A stretch of 57,020 nucleotides of DNA. Source: Flavobacteriaceae bacterium (GTDB lineage Bacteria; Bacteroidota; Bacteroidia; Flavobacteriales; Flavobacteriaceae). This document shows positions 34,954 through 43,557 of the stretch, piece by piece (within the stretch, counting starts at the first letter, position 1; every line of letters begins with the position of its first letter). Both the position numbers and the translations under genes were made by a program. The notes beneath the pieces were generated by a model that searched no databases, was not told the DNA's origin, and saw only the letters and a list, made by a program, of their open reading frames with translations. Location: NCBI GenBank assembly GCA_018608725.1, contig JABAZA010000084.1, positions 1-57,020 of the forward strand, given 5' to 3'.

Positions 34954-35937
34954 TTAAGAATTTTTATGAAGCGCTTCATGAATTGCGTTTTCAAACAACT
35001 CAGCCAATGAAATTCCCGCCTTTGCCGCTTGCTGTGGTAAAATACTTTCTTTGGTAAGACCCGGAACTGTATTGATTTCTAAGAGGTGCGGTTTGCCGTC
35101 TTTAAAAATGAATTCACTTCTAGAAAATCCGTCTAATTTTAAAACTTCATAAATATGTTTCGCTGCCTTACTTACCTCTGCTTCTTGTGTTAGACTCAAA
35201 CGTGCTGGGGTAATTTCTTGTGATTTACCCAAATATTTTGCTTCGTAATCAAAAAAGTCATTATCAGTTACAATCTCAGTAATTGGAAGCACGGTGACTT
35301 TTCCTTTATAACGAATGACGCCAACCGACACTTCTGTACCGTCTAAAAATGATTCAATAATGAGTTCATCATCCTCTTTAAAAGCAGTTTCTATGGCCTT
35401 TGGCAAGTCGGATTTTGAATAGACTTTGGTAACTCCAAAACTACTGCCAGCTTTATTGGCTTTTACAAAGCATGGAAATCCAACGGCCTTTTCAATGGCT
35501 GAAGGGTCAATTGCATCTCCGGCATTTAAAAAATAGGAATCTGCAGTAAGCACACCATAAGGTTTTAACGCACTTAAACAATCACGTTTATTAAACGTAA
35601 GTGCCGCTTGATACATACCACAACTGGTATGTGGAGTCGATAATAATTCAAAATAAGCTTGAATCGTTCCATCTTCTCCTGGACTGCCATGAATGGCATT
35701 AAAGACACAGTCAAAATTGATTTTTGAGCCGGCAATAACGATGGAAAAATCAGCTTTATTTACAGGATGCTCTGTTAAATCGTCTGCTACATATACCCAT
35801 TTATCTTTAAAAATATGGATGCAATACGCATTGTAGCTTGCTTTTGGTAAACAGTCGTAAACCACGCTTCCACTTTTTAAAGAGATCAAATATTCGCTAG
35901 AATATCCGCCCATTATGATGGCAATATTTTTTTTCAT
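34954..35937 (-). CDS. ddl: D-alanine--D-alanine ligase
   Basis: ATP-grasp enzyme making the D-Ala-D-Ala ends of peptidoglycan. Of 327 residues, MGGYSSEYLISLKSG opens the N-terminal domain. HGSPGEDGTIQAYFELL, CFVKANKAGSSFGVTKV, and the metal-binding LEINTVPGLTKESILPQQA follow. It is divergent from a PASTA-domain gene and cotranscribed with coaD. Confidence 0.97.
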   Translation of the reverse strand: MKKNIAIIMGGYSSEYLISLKSGSVVYDCLPKASYNAYCIHIFKDKWVYVADDLTEHPVNKADFSIVIAGSKINFDCVFNAIHGSPGEDGTIQAYFELLSTPHTSCGMYQAALTFNKRDCLSALKPYGVLTADSYFLNAGDAIDPSAIEKAVGFPCFVKANKAGSSFGVTKVYSKSDLPKAIETAFKEDDELIIESFLDGTEVSVGVIRYKGKVTVLPITEIVTDNDFFDYEAKYLGKSQEITPARLSLTQEAEVSKAAKHIYEVLKLDGFSRSEFIFKDGKPHLLEINTVPGLTKESILPQQAAKAGISLAELFENAIHEALHKNS

Positions 35938-36051
35938 TTCTACGTTTATACAGTAAAAATATTACTTTTATCTAAATCAAAATCATTTTCAATCAAATAT
36001 ATTTACTTTAAACTAAACAAGCTAAAGGTTTTAAGGACACAATTATTTGTT

Positions 36052-36059
36052 TAGCTTTG
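36052..36059 (+). promoter_or_regulatory. -7 box of PASTA-rluD-yaaA operon
   Basis: TAGCTTTG fits TAnnTTTG, 20 bases before the ATG at 36080. No -33 TTTG at 19-21 bases is seen. Confidence 0.4.
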
Positions 36060-36079
36060 TTACATTATAAAAAAGTATC

Positions 36080-36637
36080 ATGAATTTCATTAAATTCTTA
36101 TTTAGTAAATCATTTATAAAGCAATTGATCCTTGCGTTTATAGTTTTAGTTGTTTTGGGTTTTTTAGCGCTCAAATGGCTCAAATCCTATACCAATCATG
36201 GAACATTTGTGACGGTGCCAGAACTTAGAGGTCAAACTTTTGATGCTGCTCAGGTTCTTATTAATGACTATGATTTACGAAGTGAAGTTCAGGATTCTTC
36301 AAACTACAACCCTAATTATCCTAAAGGAGCTGTAATTGAACAAGATCCTTTGGCAGGAAGTCAAGTCAAAGAAGATCGAAAAATATATTTAATCCTTAAT
36401 CCTTCGGCCTACAGAATGGTGGCAGTCCCAGATGTCATTCGCCGAACATTTAGACAAGCGAAGCCTTCGCTAGAAGCGGTGGGCTTCCAAATAGGTACTA
36501 CAATTTATGAGGATGATTTAGGTAAAGATGAAGTGTTGCAAATTCGCCATAATGGTCGGGTCATTGAAGCTGGTACACTGCTTCCAAAAACCTCGAAAAT
36601 CAACTTCGTTTTAGGAAACGGCATACTAAAGGAATAA
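36080..36637 (+). CDS. Membrane-anchored PASTA-domain protein
   Basis: 185 residues: a short cytoplasmic N terminus, one transmembrane helix (about 14-31, LILAFIVLVVLGFLALKWL), then two PASTA domains (about 43-112, VTVPELRGQTFDAAQVLI; and 115-185, VAVPDVIRRTFRQAKPSLEAVGF). PASTA domains bind peptidoglycan fragments in kinases and penicillin-binding proteins. Here there is no kinase or transpeptidase domain. Its place opposite ddl suggests a cell-wall role, which is inference. Confidence 0.9.
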   Translation: MNFIKFLFSKSFIKQLILAFIVLVVLGFLALKWLKSYTNHGTFVTVPELRGQTFDAAQVLINDYDLRSEVQDSSNYNPNYPKGAVIEQDPLAGSQVKEDRKIYLILNPSAYRMVAVPDVIRRTFRQAKPSLEAVGFQIGTTIYEDDLGKDEVLQIRHNGRVIEAGTLLPKTSKINFVLGNGILKE

Positions 36638-36643
36638 TGAACC

Positions 36644-37681
36644 ATGGAAGAATTAAATGAAATAGTAGCGATTGAAAACGAGCTGCATGAACATTATACG
36701 TTCGTGGTTGAAAAAGGGCAGCAGCCTTTACGAATCGATAAGTATCTCATGAATTTTGTTGAAAATGCCACACGAAATAAAATTCAAGCCGCTGCAAAGG
36801 ATGGTAGTATTTTAGTGAATGAGATTGCTGTCAAATCAAATTATAAGGTGAAACCATTGGATAAAATTCGCGTTTTATTTGAGCATCCTCCACATGAAAA
36901 TTTATTAGTTCCCGAAGATCTTCCTATTGACATTGTTCACGAAGATGAAGACTTATTGGTAGTTAATAAAGCTCCAGGGATGGTCGTCCACCCAGGACAC
37001 GGAAATTATTCGGGTACTTTGATTAATGCTTTGTTGTTTCATTTTGAACATTTACCCAATAATAGCAGCAACCGTCCGGGATTGGTCCATCGCATTGATA
37101 AAGATACAAGTGGACTATTGGTCGTTGCCAAAACCGAGATTGCAATGGCGCATTTATCCGCACAATTTAAAGCCAAAACAAGCGAACGCGAATATGTAGC
37201 CTTAGTTTGGGGGAATGTTGAATTAGAGGAAGGTACAATCGAAGGAAATATAGGACGTCATCCTAAAAATCGATTGCAAAATACAGTCTATTTTGGCGAT
37301 GAAGCAGACAAAGGAAAACCCGCAGTGACTCATTATAAAGTTTTGCAACGTTTAGGGTATGTAACTCTTGTTAGCTGTCAATTAGAAACTGGACGAACCC
37401 ATCAAATTCGGGTGCATATGAAACACATTGGTCATACACTTTTTAATGATGAACGTTATGGTGGTGAACGCATTTTGAAAGGAACGACCTTTACCAAATA
37501 CAAGCAGTTTGTAGAGAATTGTTTTAAAACCCTTCCACGACAAGCGCTTCACGCCAAAACCTTAGGGTTTATACATCCATCCACAGGCAAAAAAATGTCC
37601 TTTACGACTGAAATCCCAGAAGATATGCAAAACTGTATTGAGAAATGGCAATCCTATTCAAATCATATTTTAGAAAATTAA
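36644..37681 (+). CDS. rluD: Ribosomal large subunit pseudouridine synthase, RluD-like
   Basis: 345 residues. The N-terminal S4 RNA-binding domain (about 25-85, LRIDKYLMNFVENATRNKIQAAAKDGSILVN) precedes the catalytic domain with HRIDKDTSGLLVVAKT, whose aspartate is the nucleophile. The GRTHQIRVHMKHIGH motif follows. The S4 domain and length favour RluD (helix 69 of 23S rRNA) over RluA or RluC, though the exact uridines cannot be fixed. It starts seven bases after the PASTA gene. Confidence 0.92.
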   Translation: MEELNEIVAIENELHEHYTFVVEKGQQPLRIDKYLMNFVENATRNKIQAAAKDGSILVNEIAVKSNYKVKPLDKIRVLFEHPPHENLLVPEDLPIDIVHEDEDLLVVNKAPGMVVHPGHGNYSGTLINALLFHFEHLPNNSSNRPGLVHRIDKDTSGLLVVAKTEIAMAHLSAQFKAKTSEREYVALVWGNVELEEGTIEGNIGRHPKNRLQNTVYFGDEADKGKPAVTHYKVLQRLGYVTLVSCQLETGRTHQIRVHMKHIGHTLFNDERYGGERILKGTTFTKYKQFVENCFKTLPRQALHAKTLGFIHPSTGKKMSFTTEIPEDMQNCIEKWQSYSNHILEN

Positions 37682-37687
37682 AGACAG

Positions 37688-38446
37688 ATGAAACTAGTTA
37701 TCTCACCAGCAAAATCATTAAATTATGAAAGTGCCTTACCAACCACATCAAGCACTGACAACATTTTTTTGAGCGAAGCACAACAGCTGAACAGGCTTCT
37801 TAAAAAGAAATCAGTCAAAGCGCTTTCGGAATTGATGCATATTTCACCCAATTTGGGACAGCTCAATTATGAACGGAACCAAGAGTGGTCGCCCCCTTTT
37901 ACAGCTGAAAATGCCCGGCCAGCTATTTATGCGTTTAGCGGCGATGTGTATCGTGGGATTGATGCCTATAGTATCCCTGTTTCAAAATTAGACATACTAC
38001 AACACTCAGTTCGAATTATTTCTGGTTTGTATGGTTTATTAAAACCTTTGGATCTTATGCAGCCTTACCGCTTGGAAATGGGAACTAAATTATCAGTTGG
38101 CAAATCGAAAAACCTCTATGAATTTTGGCGTAAGAAAGTAACCACTGCTTTGAATGAGGAGCTAAAAGAAGGGGAGTTGTTTGTTAACTTAGCAAGTCAA
38201 GAGTATTTTAAGGCGATTGATGTCAAAACTCTTAAAGTACCAGTTATTCATGTTGATTTTAAAGAATTCAAAAATGGACAGTACAAAACCATTGCTATTT
38301 TTGCTAAACTTGCGCGCGGATATATGACACGTCATATCATTGATAACGTTGTGGAGACTGTCGAAGGCTTAAAAACGTTTACTACCGATGGCTATGCATT
38401 TGATGCAAATTTGTCAACAGATACTAAATTGGTATTCACGCGTTAA
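37688..38446 (+). CDS. yaaA: Peroxide stress protein YaaA
   Basis: 252 residues of the UPF0246/DUF328 family, opening KLVISPAKSLNYES and including AIYAFSGDVYRGIDA, IISGLYGLLKPLDLMQPYRLEMG and VNLASQEYFKAID. E. coli YaaA lowers free iron during peroxide stress and its fold has a DNA-binding-like helix-hairpin-helix. It starts six bases after rluD and is probably cotranscribed with it. Confidence 0.95.
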   Translation: MKLVISPAKSLNYESALPTTSSTDNIFLSEAQQLNRLLKKKSVKALSELMHISPNLGQLNYERNQEWSPPFTAENARPAIYAFSGDVYRGIDAYSIPVSKLDILQHSVRIISGLYGLLKPLDLMQPYRLEMGTKLSVGKSKNLYEFWRKKVTTALNEELKEGELFVNLASQEYFKAIDVKTLKVPVIHVDFKEFKNGQYKTIAIFAKLARGYMTRHIIDNVVETVEGLKTFTTDGYAFDANLSTDTKLVFTR

Positions 38447-38464
38447 TTTCTTTAAAATAAGACG

Positions 38465-38472
38465 TACCTTTG
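38465..38472 (+). promoter_or_regulatory. -7 box of DEAD-box helicase gene
   Basis: TACCTTTG fits TAnnTTTG. The predicted start near 38478 leaves a 5' untranslated leader of about 50 bases, longer than for most genes here. A long leader is a common feature of cold-regulated helicase genes. Confidence 0.4.
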
Positions 38473-38529
38473 TGCCATCGTTCGGAATGACCTATCGTAT
38501 TGTATATTGTCATTTTCAAAACATAACAT

Positions 38530-39789
38530 ATGACATTTCAATCTTTAGGCCTCATCGAAGCCTTACTAAAAGCAGTTCGTTTACAGGGCTACGAAACTCC
38601 ATCTCCTATTCAACAAAAAGCCATTCCACCAATTCTTGAAGGTTTGGATGTATTAGCATCCGCCCAAACAGGGACAGGGAAAACAGCAGGGTTTACTCTG
38701 CCAATGCTACAGATTTTATCTAAAAATCCCGTGCCACATCGCCGTCCCGTACGTGCGTTAGTATTGACACCAACTAGAGAATTAGCAGATCAGGTTTATA
38801 CCAATGTGAAACATTACAGTAAGTTTTTGGACTTGCGTGCCGCCGTTATTTTTGGAGGTGTGAATCAAAACCCACAAATTAAACACTTGCAAAATGGAGT
38901 TGATGTTTTGGTTGCCACTCCAGGACGATTGCTCGACTTAGAAAACCAAGGACACCTATCGTTATCAAAAGTTGAAATTTTTGTACTCGATGAAGCTGAT
39001 CGTATGTTAGACATGGGATTCAAACGAGATATTGATAAAATTAGATCCTTAATTCCATCGAGACGCCAAAACTTAATGTTTTCAGCGACGTTTTCAAAAG
39101 AGATCAAAAGTTTGGCACAAACCATTTTACAACGTCCTACGCTTGTGGAAGCAACACCAGAAAACACGACCGTTGAAGCCATTGCTCAACAAATATACAG
39201 AGTTGCTAAAGAGAAAAAAACGGAACTTCTAATCAAATTGATTCAAGATGGACAGTGGAAACAAGTCTTGGTGTTTACGCGGACTAAACACGGGGCTAAC
39301 AAACTTTGTAAAAAACTTGAAAGTGCACGGATTTCAGCGATGGCTATTCATGGAAATAAAAGTCAAGGAGCACGAACCAAAGCTTTGAAAGGGTTCAAAA
39401 ACAACGAGATTAGAGTCTTGGTAGCCACTGATATTGCCGCACGTGGATTGGACATTCCATTATTGCCACATGTGGTTAATTACGAACTTCCAAACATCCC
39501 CGAAGATTATGTGCATCGTATTGGTCGAACAGGTCGTGCGGGTGCTAATGGCGTTGCTTTATCGCTAGTATGTGCAGAAGAAACATCTTATTTAGTTTCT
39601 ATTGAAAAACTAACCAAACAACGTTTTAAGAAAGAAATTGTTGAAGGTTTTGAGCCCGATCCAAATGCCTCTACCGTACCACCAAAACAAGGGGGTGGAC
39701 GTCAAAGACGCGGAGGCGGACGTCCTACTAACAACCGACAAGGGTCTGCTGGAGGAGGTAAGCGATCGAATCATAACCGTCGTCGATAA
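38530..39789 (+). CDS. DEAD-box ATP-dependent RNA helicase (RhlE-like)
   Basis: 419 residues with all helicase motifs: Q motif ([15 protein letters not shown]), [20 protein letters not shown] ([13 protein letters not shown]), SAT, then domain 2 with [11 protein letters not shown] and [10 protein letters not shown]. The C-terminal tail (about 380-419) is basic and rich in Gly, Arg and Asn, typical of RNA-binding tails of RhlE-type helicases in ribosome assembly and cold growth. The VF530-like gene follows five bases later. Confidence 0.94.
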   Translation: MTFQSLGLIEALLKAVRLQGYETPSPIQQKAIPPILEGLDVLASAQTGTGKTAGFTLPMLQILSKNPVPHRRPVRALVLTPTRELADQVYTNVKHYSKFLDLRAAVIFGGVNQNPQIKHLQNGVDVLVATPGRLLDLENQGHLSLSKVEIFVLDEADRMLDMGFKRDIDKIRSLIPSRRQNLMFSATFSKEIKSLAQTILQRPTLVEATPENTTVEAIAQQIYRVAKEKKTELLIKLIQDGQWKQVLVFTRTKHGANKLCKKLESARISAMAIHGNKSQGARTKALKGFKNNEIRVLVATDIAARGLDIPLLPHVVNYELPNIPEDYVHRIGRTGRAGANGVALSLVCAEETSYLVSIEKLTKQRFKKEIVEGFEPDPNASTVPPKQGGGRQRRGGGRPTNNRQGSAGGGKRSNHNRRR

Positions 39790-39794
39790 TTTTT

Positions 39795-40016
39795 ATGGAA
39801 TCTCAACCGAACAACCCCTTACATGGGGTGAAATTAGAGCAAATACTTATCGCACTCGAAGCTCATTATGGCTGGGAAGCCATGGGAGAAAAAATTAACA
39901 TCCGTTGTTTTACAGATGGACCAACCCTAAAGTCCAGTCTTAAATTTCTCAGACGAACGCCTTGGGCACGCACCAAAGTGGAAAATCTGTACTTGAAGTG
40001 GTTGAAAACGCAGTAG
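39795..40016 (+). CDS. VF530-family DNA-binding-like protein (DUF2132)
   Basis: A 73-residue protein with the family pattern [57 protein letters not shown] solved VF530 structure has been described as a DNA-binding-like fold, but function is unknown. It follows the helicase gene by five bases and is probably cotranscribed with it. Confidence 0.85.
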   Translation: MESQPNNPLHGVKLEQILIALEAHYGWEAMGEKINIRCFTDGPTLKSSLKFLRRTPWARTKVENLYLKWLKTQ

Positions 40017-40036
40017 ACCGGACTTGCCTTGTTATT

Positions 40037-40085
40037 CCTGCCTGCCCCGTGTACCCGCCGTAGGTGGGCGTGCCTCGCCTGCCTG
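40037..40085. repeat. Composite GC-rich inverted repeat
   Basis: A 49-base GC-rich block: CCTGCCTGCC at the left, an internal inverted pair CCCGCC and GGTGGG, and CGCCTGCCTG at the right. It shares CCTGCCTGCC with the palindrome at 18181. It lies in the gap after the VF530-like gene, where its hairpin could also end transcription. It carries no run of T, so it is not a classical terminator. Confidence 0.65.
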
Positions 40086-40131
40086 TTGTTAGATGTGCAG
40101 GGTGTGAAATAAATGTTAAACTATTTAATAT

Positions 40132-40154
40132 TAATAGTATTACTATTATATTTG
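40132..40154 (+). promoter_or_regulatory. TetR gene promoter with overlapping palindromic operator
   Basis: TAATAGT and ACTATTA (40132-40148) form a perfect inverted repeat with a three-base spacer. Its right arm overlaps the first bases of the -7 box TATATTTG (40147-40154). This is the expected geometry for repression by the product of the gene that starts at 40167. Confidence 0.6.
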
Positions 40155-40166
40155 CATTGTATTACC

Positions 40167-40841
40167 ATGGAAAAACTTCAATTACATATCACTATTAGTC
40201 CAGATCTTTATACAAAAGATCCAGAATCTTCTGTATTAGGACAAAAAATTGTTTCTAAAAGTATAGAGATGATAAATGATTTAGGTTTTGAAGATTTTAC
40301 ATTTAAAAAATTGGGTCTCGAAATTGGTTCCAACGAAAGTTCGGTGTACCGTTATTTTGAAAGTAAGCATGCACTTTTGGTCTATTTGATTGATTGGTAT
40401 TGGAGTTGGGTAGAGTACAGACTGGTGTTTGCTACACTAAATGTACCCTCAGTTGAAGCGCGGCTTACTCAAGCAATTTCTATACTTACTGCCGAAGTGA
40501 CAGAAGACAATTCCTTTTCGTATATCAACGAAGTTTTATTGAACAAAATTATTATAACGGAGTCCTCTAAAGCCTACCATACCAAAGCGATTGACAGTGA
40601 AAATCAAAAAGGATATTACAAAACCTACAAACGTGTGGTTCAACGGGTTAGTGATTTTGTCTCAGAAATCAATCCAAGTTATGAGTTCCCTCATATGCTA
40701 ATTTCAACAGTCATTGAAGGTGCCCATCATCAGCTTTATTTTTCAAAGCATTTGCCCGCTCTCACCGATTTTGAAGAAGGCAAAAATAATATTGTTCGGT
40801 TTTATACCGATCTAGTTTTTAACACCCTTTCACACAAATGA
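40167..40841 (+). CDS. TetR/AcrR-family transcriptional regulator
   Basis: 224 residues with an N-terminal helix-turn-helix at about 45-66 (FTFKKLGLEIGSNESSVYRYFESKHALL) and an all-helical ligand domain. An ATG 54 bases upstream (40113) would encode a hydrophobic stretch before the DNA-binding domain and would lie upstream of the -7 box, so it cannot be on the transcript. The start at 40167 is therefore chosen. The stop overlaps the next gene by four bases (ATGA). It likely represses itself and perhaps the downstream transporter and carbonic anhydrase genes. Confidence 0.88.
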   Translation: MEKLQLHITISPDLYTKDPESSVLGQKIVSKSIEMINDLGFEDFTFKKLGLEIGSNESSVYRYFESKHALLVYLIDWYWSWVEYRLVFATLNVPSVEARLTQAISILTAEVTEDNSFSYINEVLLNKIIITESSKAYHTKAIDSENQKGYYKTYKRVVQRVSDFVSEINPSYEFPHMLISTVIEGAHHQLYFSKHLPALTDFEEGKNNIVRFYTDLVFNTLSHK

Positions 40842-41179
40842 AACAGCTTTTATTCATAATATCTTTTGGATTCCGACTACTGATTTTTTCATTGGTGTTT
40901 GGATCCATTATTTTACAACCGATGGTTGAGTCGCTATACGGTTCAGAACGACAGGCATTTTCATGGCTTGATTTAGATACTGAAAACGACTCGAGCAAAA
41001 AAGAATCACAAGAAACAAAAGAATTTAAAGAAAGTAAAAATAAAAAAGTGGAACTTCAATTTATAAATGAAGAAGAAACTATGTTTAAGCTTGTAAAAAA
41101 AGCTTCTATTTTTGGACTGGATTTTTCAAAAATGGAAGTTACCATTGATACAAACGATCCCCCGCCAGAACTCATTTAG
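40838..41179 (+). CDS. Small membrane protein of unknown function
   Basis: 113 residues: an N-terminal transmembrane helix or signal anchor (about 3-28, LLFIISFGFRLLIFSLVFGSIIL), then a soluble region with a K/E-rich low-complexity stretch (about 50-70) and a short C-terminal segment (VEVTIDTNDPPPELI-like end). No family recognised. It is translationally coupled to the TetR gene by an ATGA overlap and is followed by a terminator. The pair therefore forms a closed two-gene unit. Confidence 0.7.
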   Translation: MKQLLFIISFGFRLLIFSLVFGSIILQPMVESLYGSERQAFSWLDLDTENDSSKKESQETKEFKESKNKKVELQFINEEETMFKLVKKASIFGLDFSKMEVTIDTNDPPPELI

Positions 41180-41185
41180 TTAATT

Positions 41186-41203
41186 AGCCTTTGAGGCTTT
41201 TTT
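41186..41203 (+). terminator. Rho-independent terminator after TetR/small-protein unit
   Basis: AGCCT and AGGCT form a five-base stem with loop TTG followed by TTTTT, seven bases past the stop of the small membrane protein gene. It separates this unit from the SulP-carbonic anhydrase genes. The stem is short, so read-through is possible. Confidence 0.65.
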
Positions 41204-41311
41204 GAAGTGCATTTGATTTTTAAATCACTTCAGTTGTATTAAAATTATTCAATTTATTTAAATCAAACATGAGTAATACACATTGATATTGCTCAAACAT
41301 CATATATTATA

Positions 41312-42907
41312 ATGAACAATTCAAACCCATTTAAAAATTTAAAATCTGACCTACCCTCAAGTATTGTTGTATTCTTTGTGGCTTTACCCTTATGTTTAGG
41401 GATCGCCTTAGCCAGTGGTGCTCCGCTCTTTTCGGGACTTATAGCGGGTATCATAGGTGGTGTAGTTGTCGGATCTATTAGTAAATCTACATTAGGAGTT
41501 AGCGGCCCTGCAGCCGGATTAGCAGCTATTGTTTTAACTGCAATTGCGACTCTCGGAAGTTTCGAAAACTTTTTGCTAGCCGTTGTGTTAGGAGGTGCGA
41601 TTCAATTATTGTTTGGCATTCTCAGAGCTGGAGTGATAGCTTATTATTTCCCTTCCTCGGTGATTAAAGGAATGCTTACAGGAATCGGAATCATCATTAT
41701 CCTTAAGCAAATCCCACATTTTTTTGGATATAATTTGGATCCAGAAGGGAGTTTTGCCTTTTTTCAAGTTGATGGTGAAAATACGTTTTCTGCCATCCTA
41801 AACTCGATTAATTTTATCAGTCCTGGAGCCACCATTATTGCGGTTTTAGCGTTGTCTATTTTATTGTTATGGAGTAATGTCTTAAATGATAAAGGAAAAT
41901 TCTTTCAAATAGTTCAAGGCCCCGTGGTTGCTGTTGCAATGGGAATTATGTATTATATTTTTACCAAATGGAGTTCAAAGTGGGGGATTTCATCGGACTT
42001 GCTTGTAAGTGTGCCTGTTCCGGAAGATACCGCTTCTTTTTTCGCTCAGTTTAGTTTTCCAAATTTTGGTGCAATAAGCAATCCAGAAGTATGGATTGTG
42101 GCGTTTACCATCGCTTTGGTGGCAAGTTTAGAAACACTGTTATGTGTGGAAGCGACCGACAAAATTGACCCTTTAAAACGCGTAACGCCTACCAATAGAG
42201 AATTACTAGCGCAAGGAATTGGTAATATGTTTTCGGGTTTTATAGGTGGCTTGCCTGTGACTCAGGTGATTGTGCGTAGTTCTGCCAATATTCAGTCGGG
42301 TGGAAAAACAAAAATGTCGACGATTATTCACGGATTTTTATTATTGACCTCGGTGATTTTAATTCCAAACGTATTAAATAAAATTCCACTTTCTGTTTTA
42401 GCAGCGATTTTGTTTATTGTAGGTTATAAATTAGCAAAGCCCGCACTATTTATAGAAATGTATCGATTGGGGTGGAAACAATTTACACCTTTTGTTGTAA
42501 CGGTATTAGGAATTATTTTTACAGATCTTTTAATTGGAATCGCATTAGGACTTGCAGTTGGAATTGTAGTTATTTTGATAAAGAGTTTTCAGAATTCACA
42601 TTTCTTACATATTGAAGATAAGAGTAATGGAGTACAAAAAATTAAAATGACCTTAGCTGAAGAAGTTACTTTTTTTAACAAAGGAGCTATTTTAAAAGAA
42701 TTAGATAACTTAGCACATGAAAGTTATTTAGAACTAGATGTCACCAAAACTCGTTATCTTGACAATGATATCATTGAAATTTTAGAAGATTTTTCTGACA
42801 AAGCACGTCAAAGACAGATTGATATCAAATTAATATCCGTCAGGGGAGTGGTTGAAAACCCTGAGAGTTTTATTCAATTTTTTCAACTTCGACCACAAAA
42901 AGTTTAA
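41312..42907 (+). CDS. SulP-family transporter, probable bicarbonate importer
   Basis: 531 residues with multiple membrane spans (about 15-425) and a reduced C-terminal STAS-like region (about 435-530). It opens NPFKNLKSDLPSSIVVFFVALPLCLGIALASGAP, and GGLPVTQVIVRSSANIQSGGKTK is characteristic of this subgroup. SulP proteins genetically linked or fused to carbonic anhydrase are proposed bicarbonate transporters. Here the beta-carbonic anhydrase gene follows 20 bases later, which supports that role over sulfate. It is distinct from the SulP at 32864 in its N terminus and STAS region. Confidence 0.9.
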   Translation: MNNSNPFKNLKSDLPSSIVVFFVALPLCLGIALASGAPLFSGLIAGIIGGVVVGSISKSTLGVSGPAAGLAAIVLTAIATLGSFENFLLAVVLGGAIQLLFGILRAGVIAYYFPSSVIKGMLTGIGIIIILKQIPHFFGYNLDPEGSFAFFQVDGENTFSAILNSINFISPGATIIAVLALSILLLWSNVLNDKGKFFQIVQGPVVAVAMGIMYYIFTKWSSKWGISSDLLVSVPVPEDTASFFAQFSFPNFGAISNPEVWIVAFTIALVASLETLLCVEATDKIDPLKRVTPTNRELLAQGIGNMFSGFIGGLPVTQVIVRSSANIQSGGKTKMSTIIHGFLLLTSVILIPNVLNKIPLSVLAAILFIVGYKLAKPALFIEMYRLGWKQFTPFVVTVLGIIFTDLLIGIALGLAVGIVVILIKSFQNSHFLHIEDKSNGVQKIKMTLAEEVTFFNKGAILKELDNLAHESYLELDVTKTRYLDNDIIEILEDFSDKARQRQIDIKLISVRGVVENPESFIQFFQLRPQKV

Positions 42908-42927
42908 TAATTAATAAATAAATAGAT

Positions 42928-43557
42928 ATGAAAGCACACACTAAAGAAAGCCAAGCGGCAATGACCCCAGAAACGTCTTTACAAGCCTTAAAAGCGGGTA
43001 ATGAACGCTTTATTACTGCAACTCAGGTTGCAAGAGATTTAAATGCACAAGTAGATGCGACAAGTTCTGGACAATACCCTTTTGCAACTGTTTTGCATTG
43101 TATTGATTCACGTGTATCTGCCGAACATATTTTTGATCAAGGAATTGGCGATTTATTCAGCATTCGTATTGCTGGAAATTTTGTCAACGAAGATATCTTA
43201 GGAAGTATGGAATTTGCATGTAAACTTGCAGGTACCAAAGTATTGGTGGTCTTAGGACACACTGCTTGTGGAGCTGTTAAAGGAGCTTGCGACCATGCAC
43301 GAATGGGTAATTTGACAGCCCTTATCAACAAGATAGAACCTGCAGTAGAGGCCGTAGATCATCCTTCAGATGAAGCTTCTAGAACCTCAGGAAATATTGA
43401 TTTTGTTAATACAGTAGCAGCCAAAAATGTTGAAATGACCTTAAATGATATTCGCAGTAAAAGCACTATTCTTAACGAAATGGAAGCGAATGGTGAGTTG
43501 ATTATTATTGGTGGTATGTATGATATTTCAAACGGAAAAGTGACTTTTTATGCTTAA
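42928..43557 (+). CDS. Beta-class carbonic anhydrase
   Basis: Interconverts CO2 and bicarbonate. The 209 residues hold the zinc ligands C58, H111 and C114 and the D60-R62 dyad (CIDSRVSAEHIFDQGIGD; VLGHTACGAVKGAC). No signal peptide is seen, so it is cytoplasmic. This suits conversion of imported bicarbonate for carboxylases. It overlaps the DUF2490 gene by eight bases. Confidence 0.95.
   Translation: MKAHTKESQAAMTPETSLQALKAGNERFITATQVARDLNAQVDATSSGQYPFATVLHCIDSRVSAEHIFDQGIGDLFSIRIAGNFVNEDILGSMEFACKLAGTKVLVVLGHTACGAVKGACDHARMGNLTALINKIEPAVEAVDHPSDEASRTSGNIDFVNTVAAKNVEMTLNDIRSKSTILNEMEANGELIIIGGMYDISNGKVTFYA

Noticed and set aside
38484-38500. Fourth copy of the leader repeat before the DEAD-box gene
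   Set aside because: CGTTCGGAATGAC resembles the reverse complement of part of copy A, but the match is too short and the neighbouring parts of the repeat are absent.
40113-40166. Longer N terminus for the TetR regulator
   Set aside because: The -7 box and operator lie inside it, and the extra residues are hydrophobic and unlike the family.
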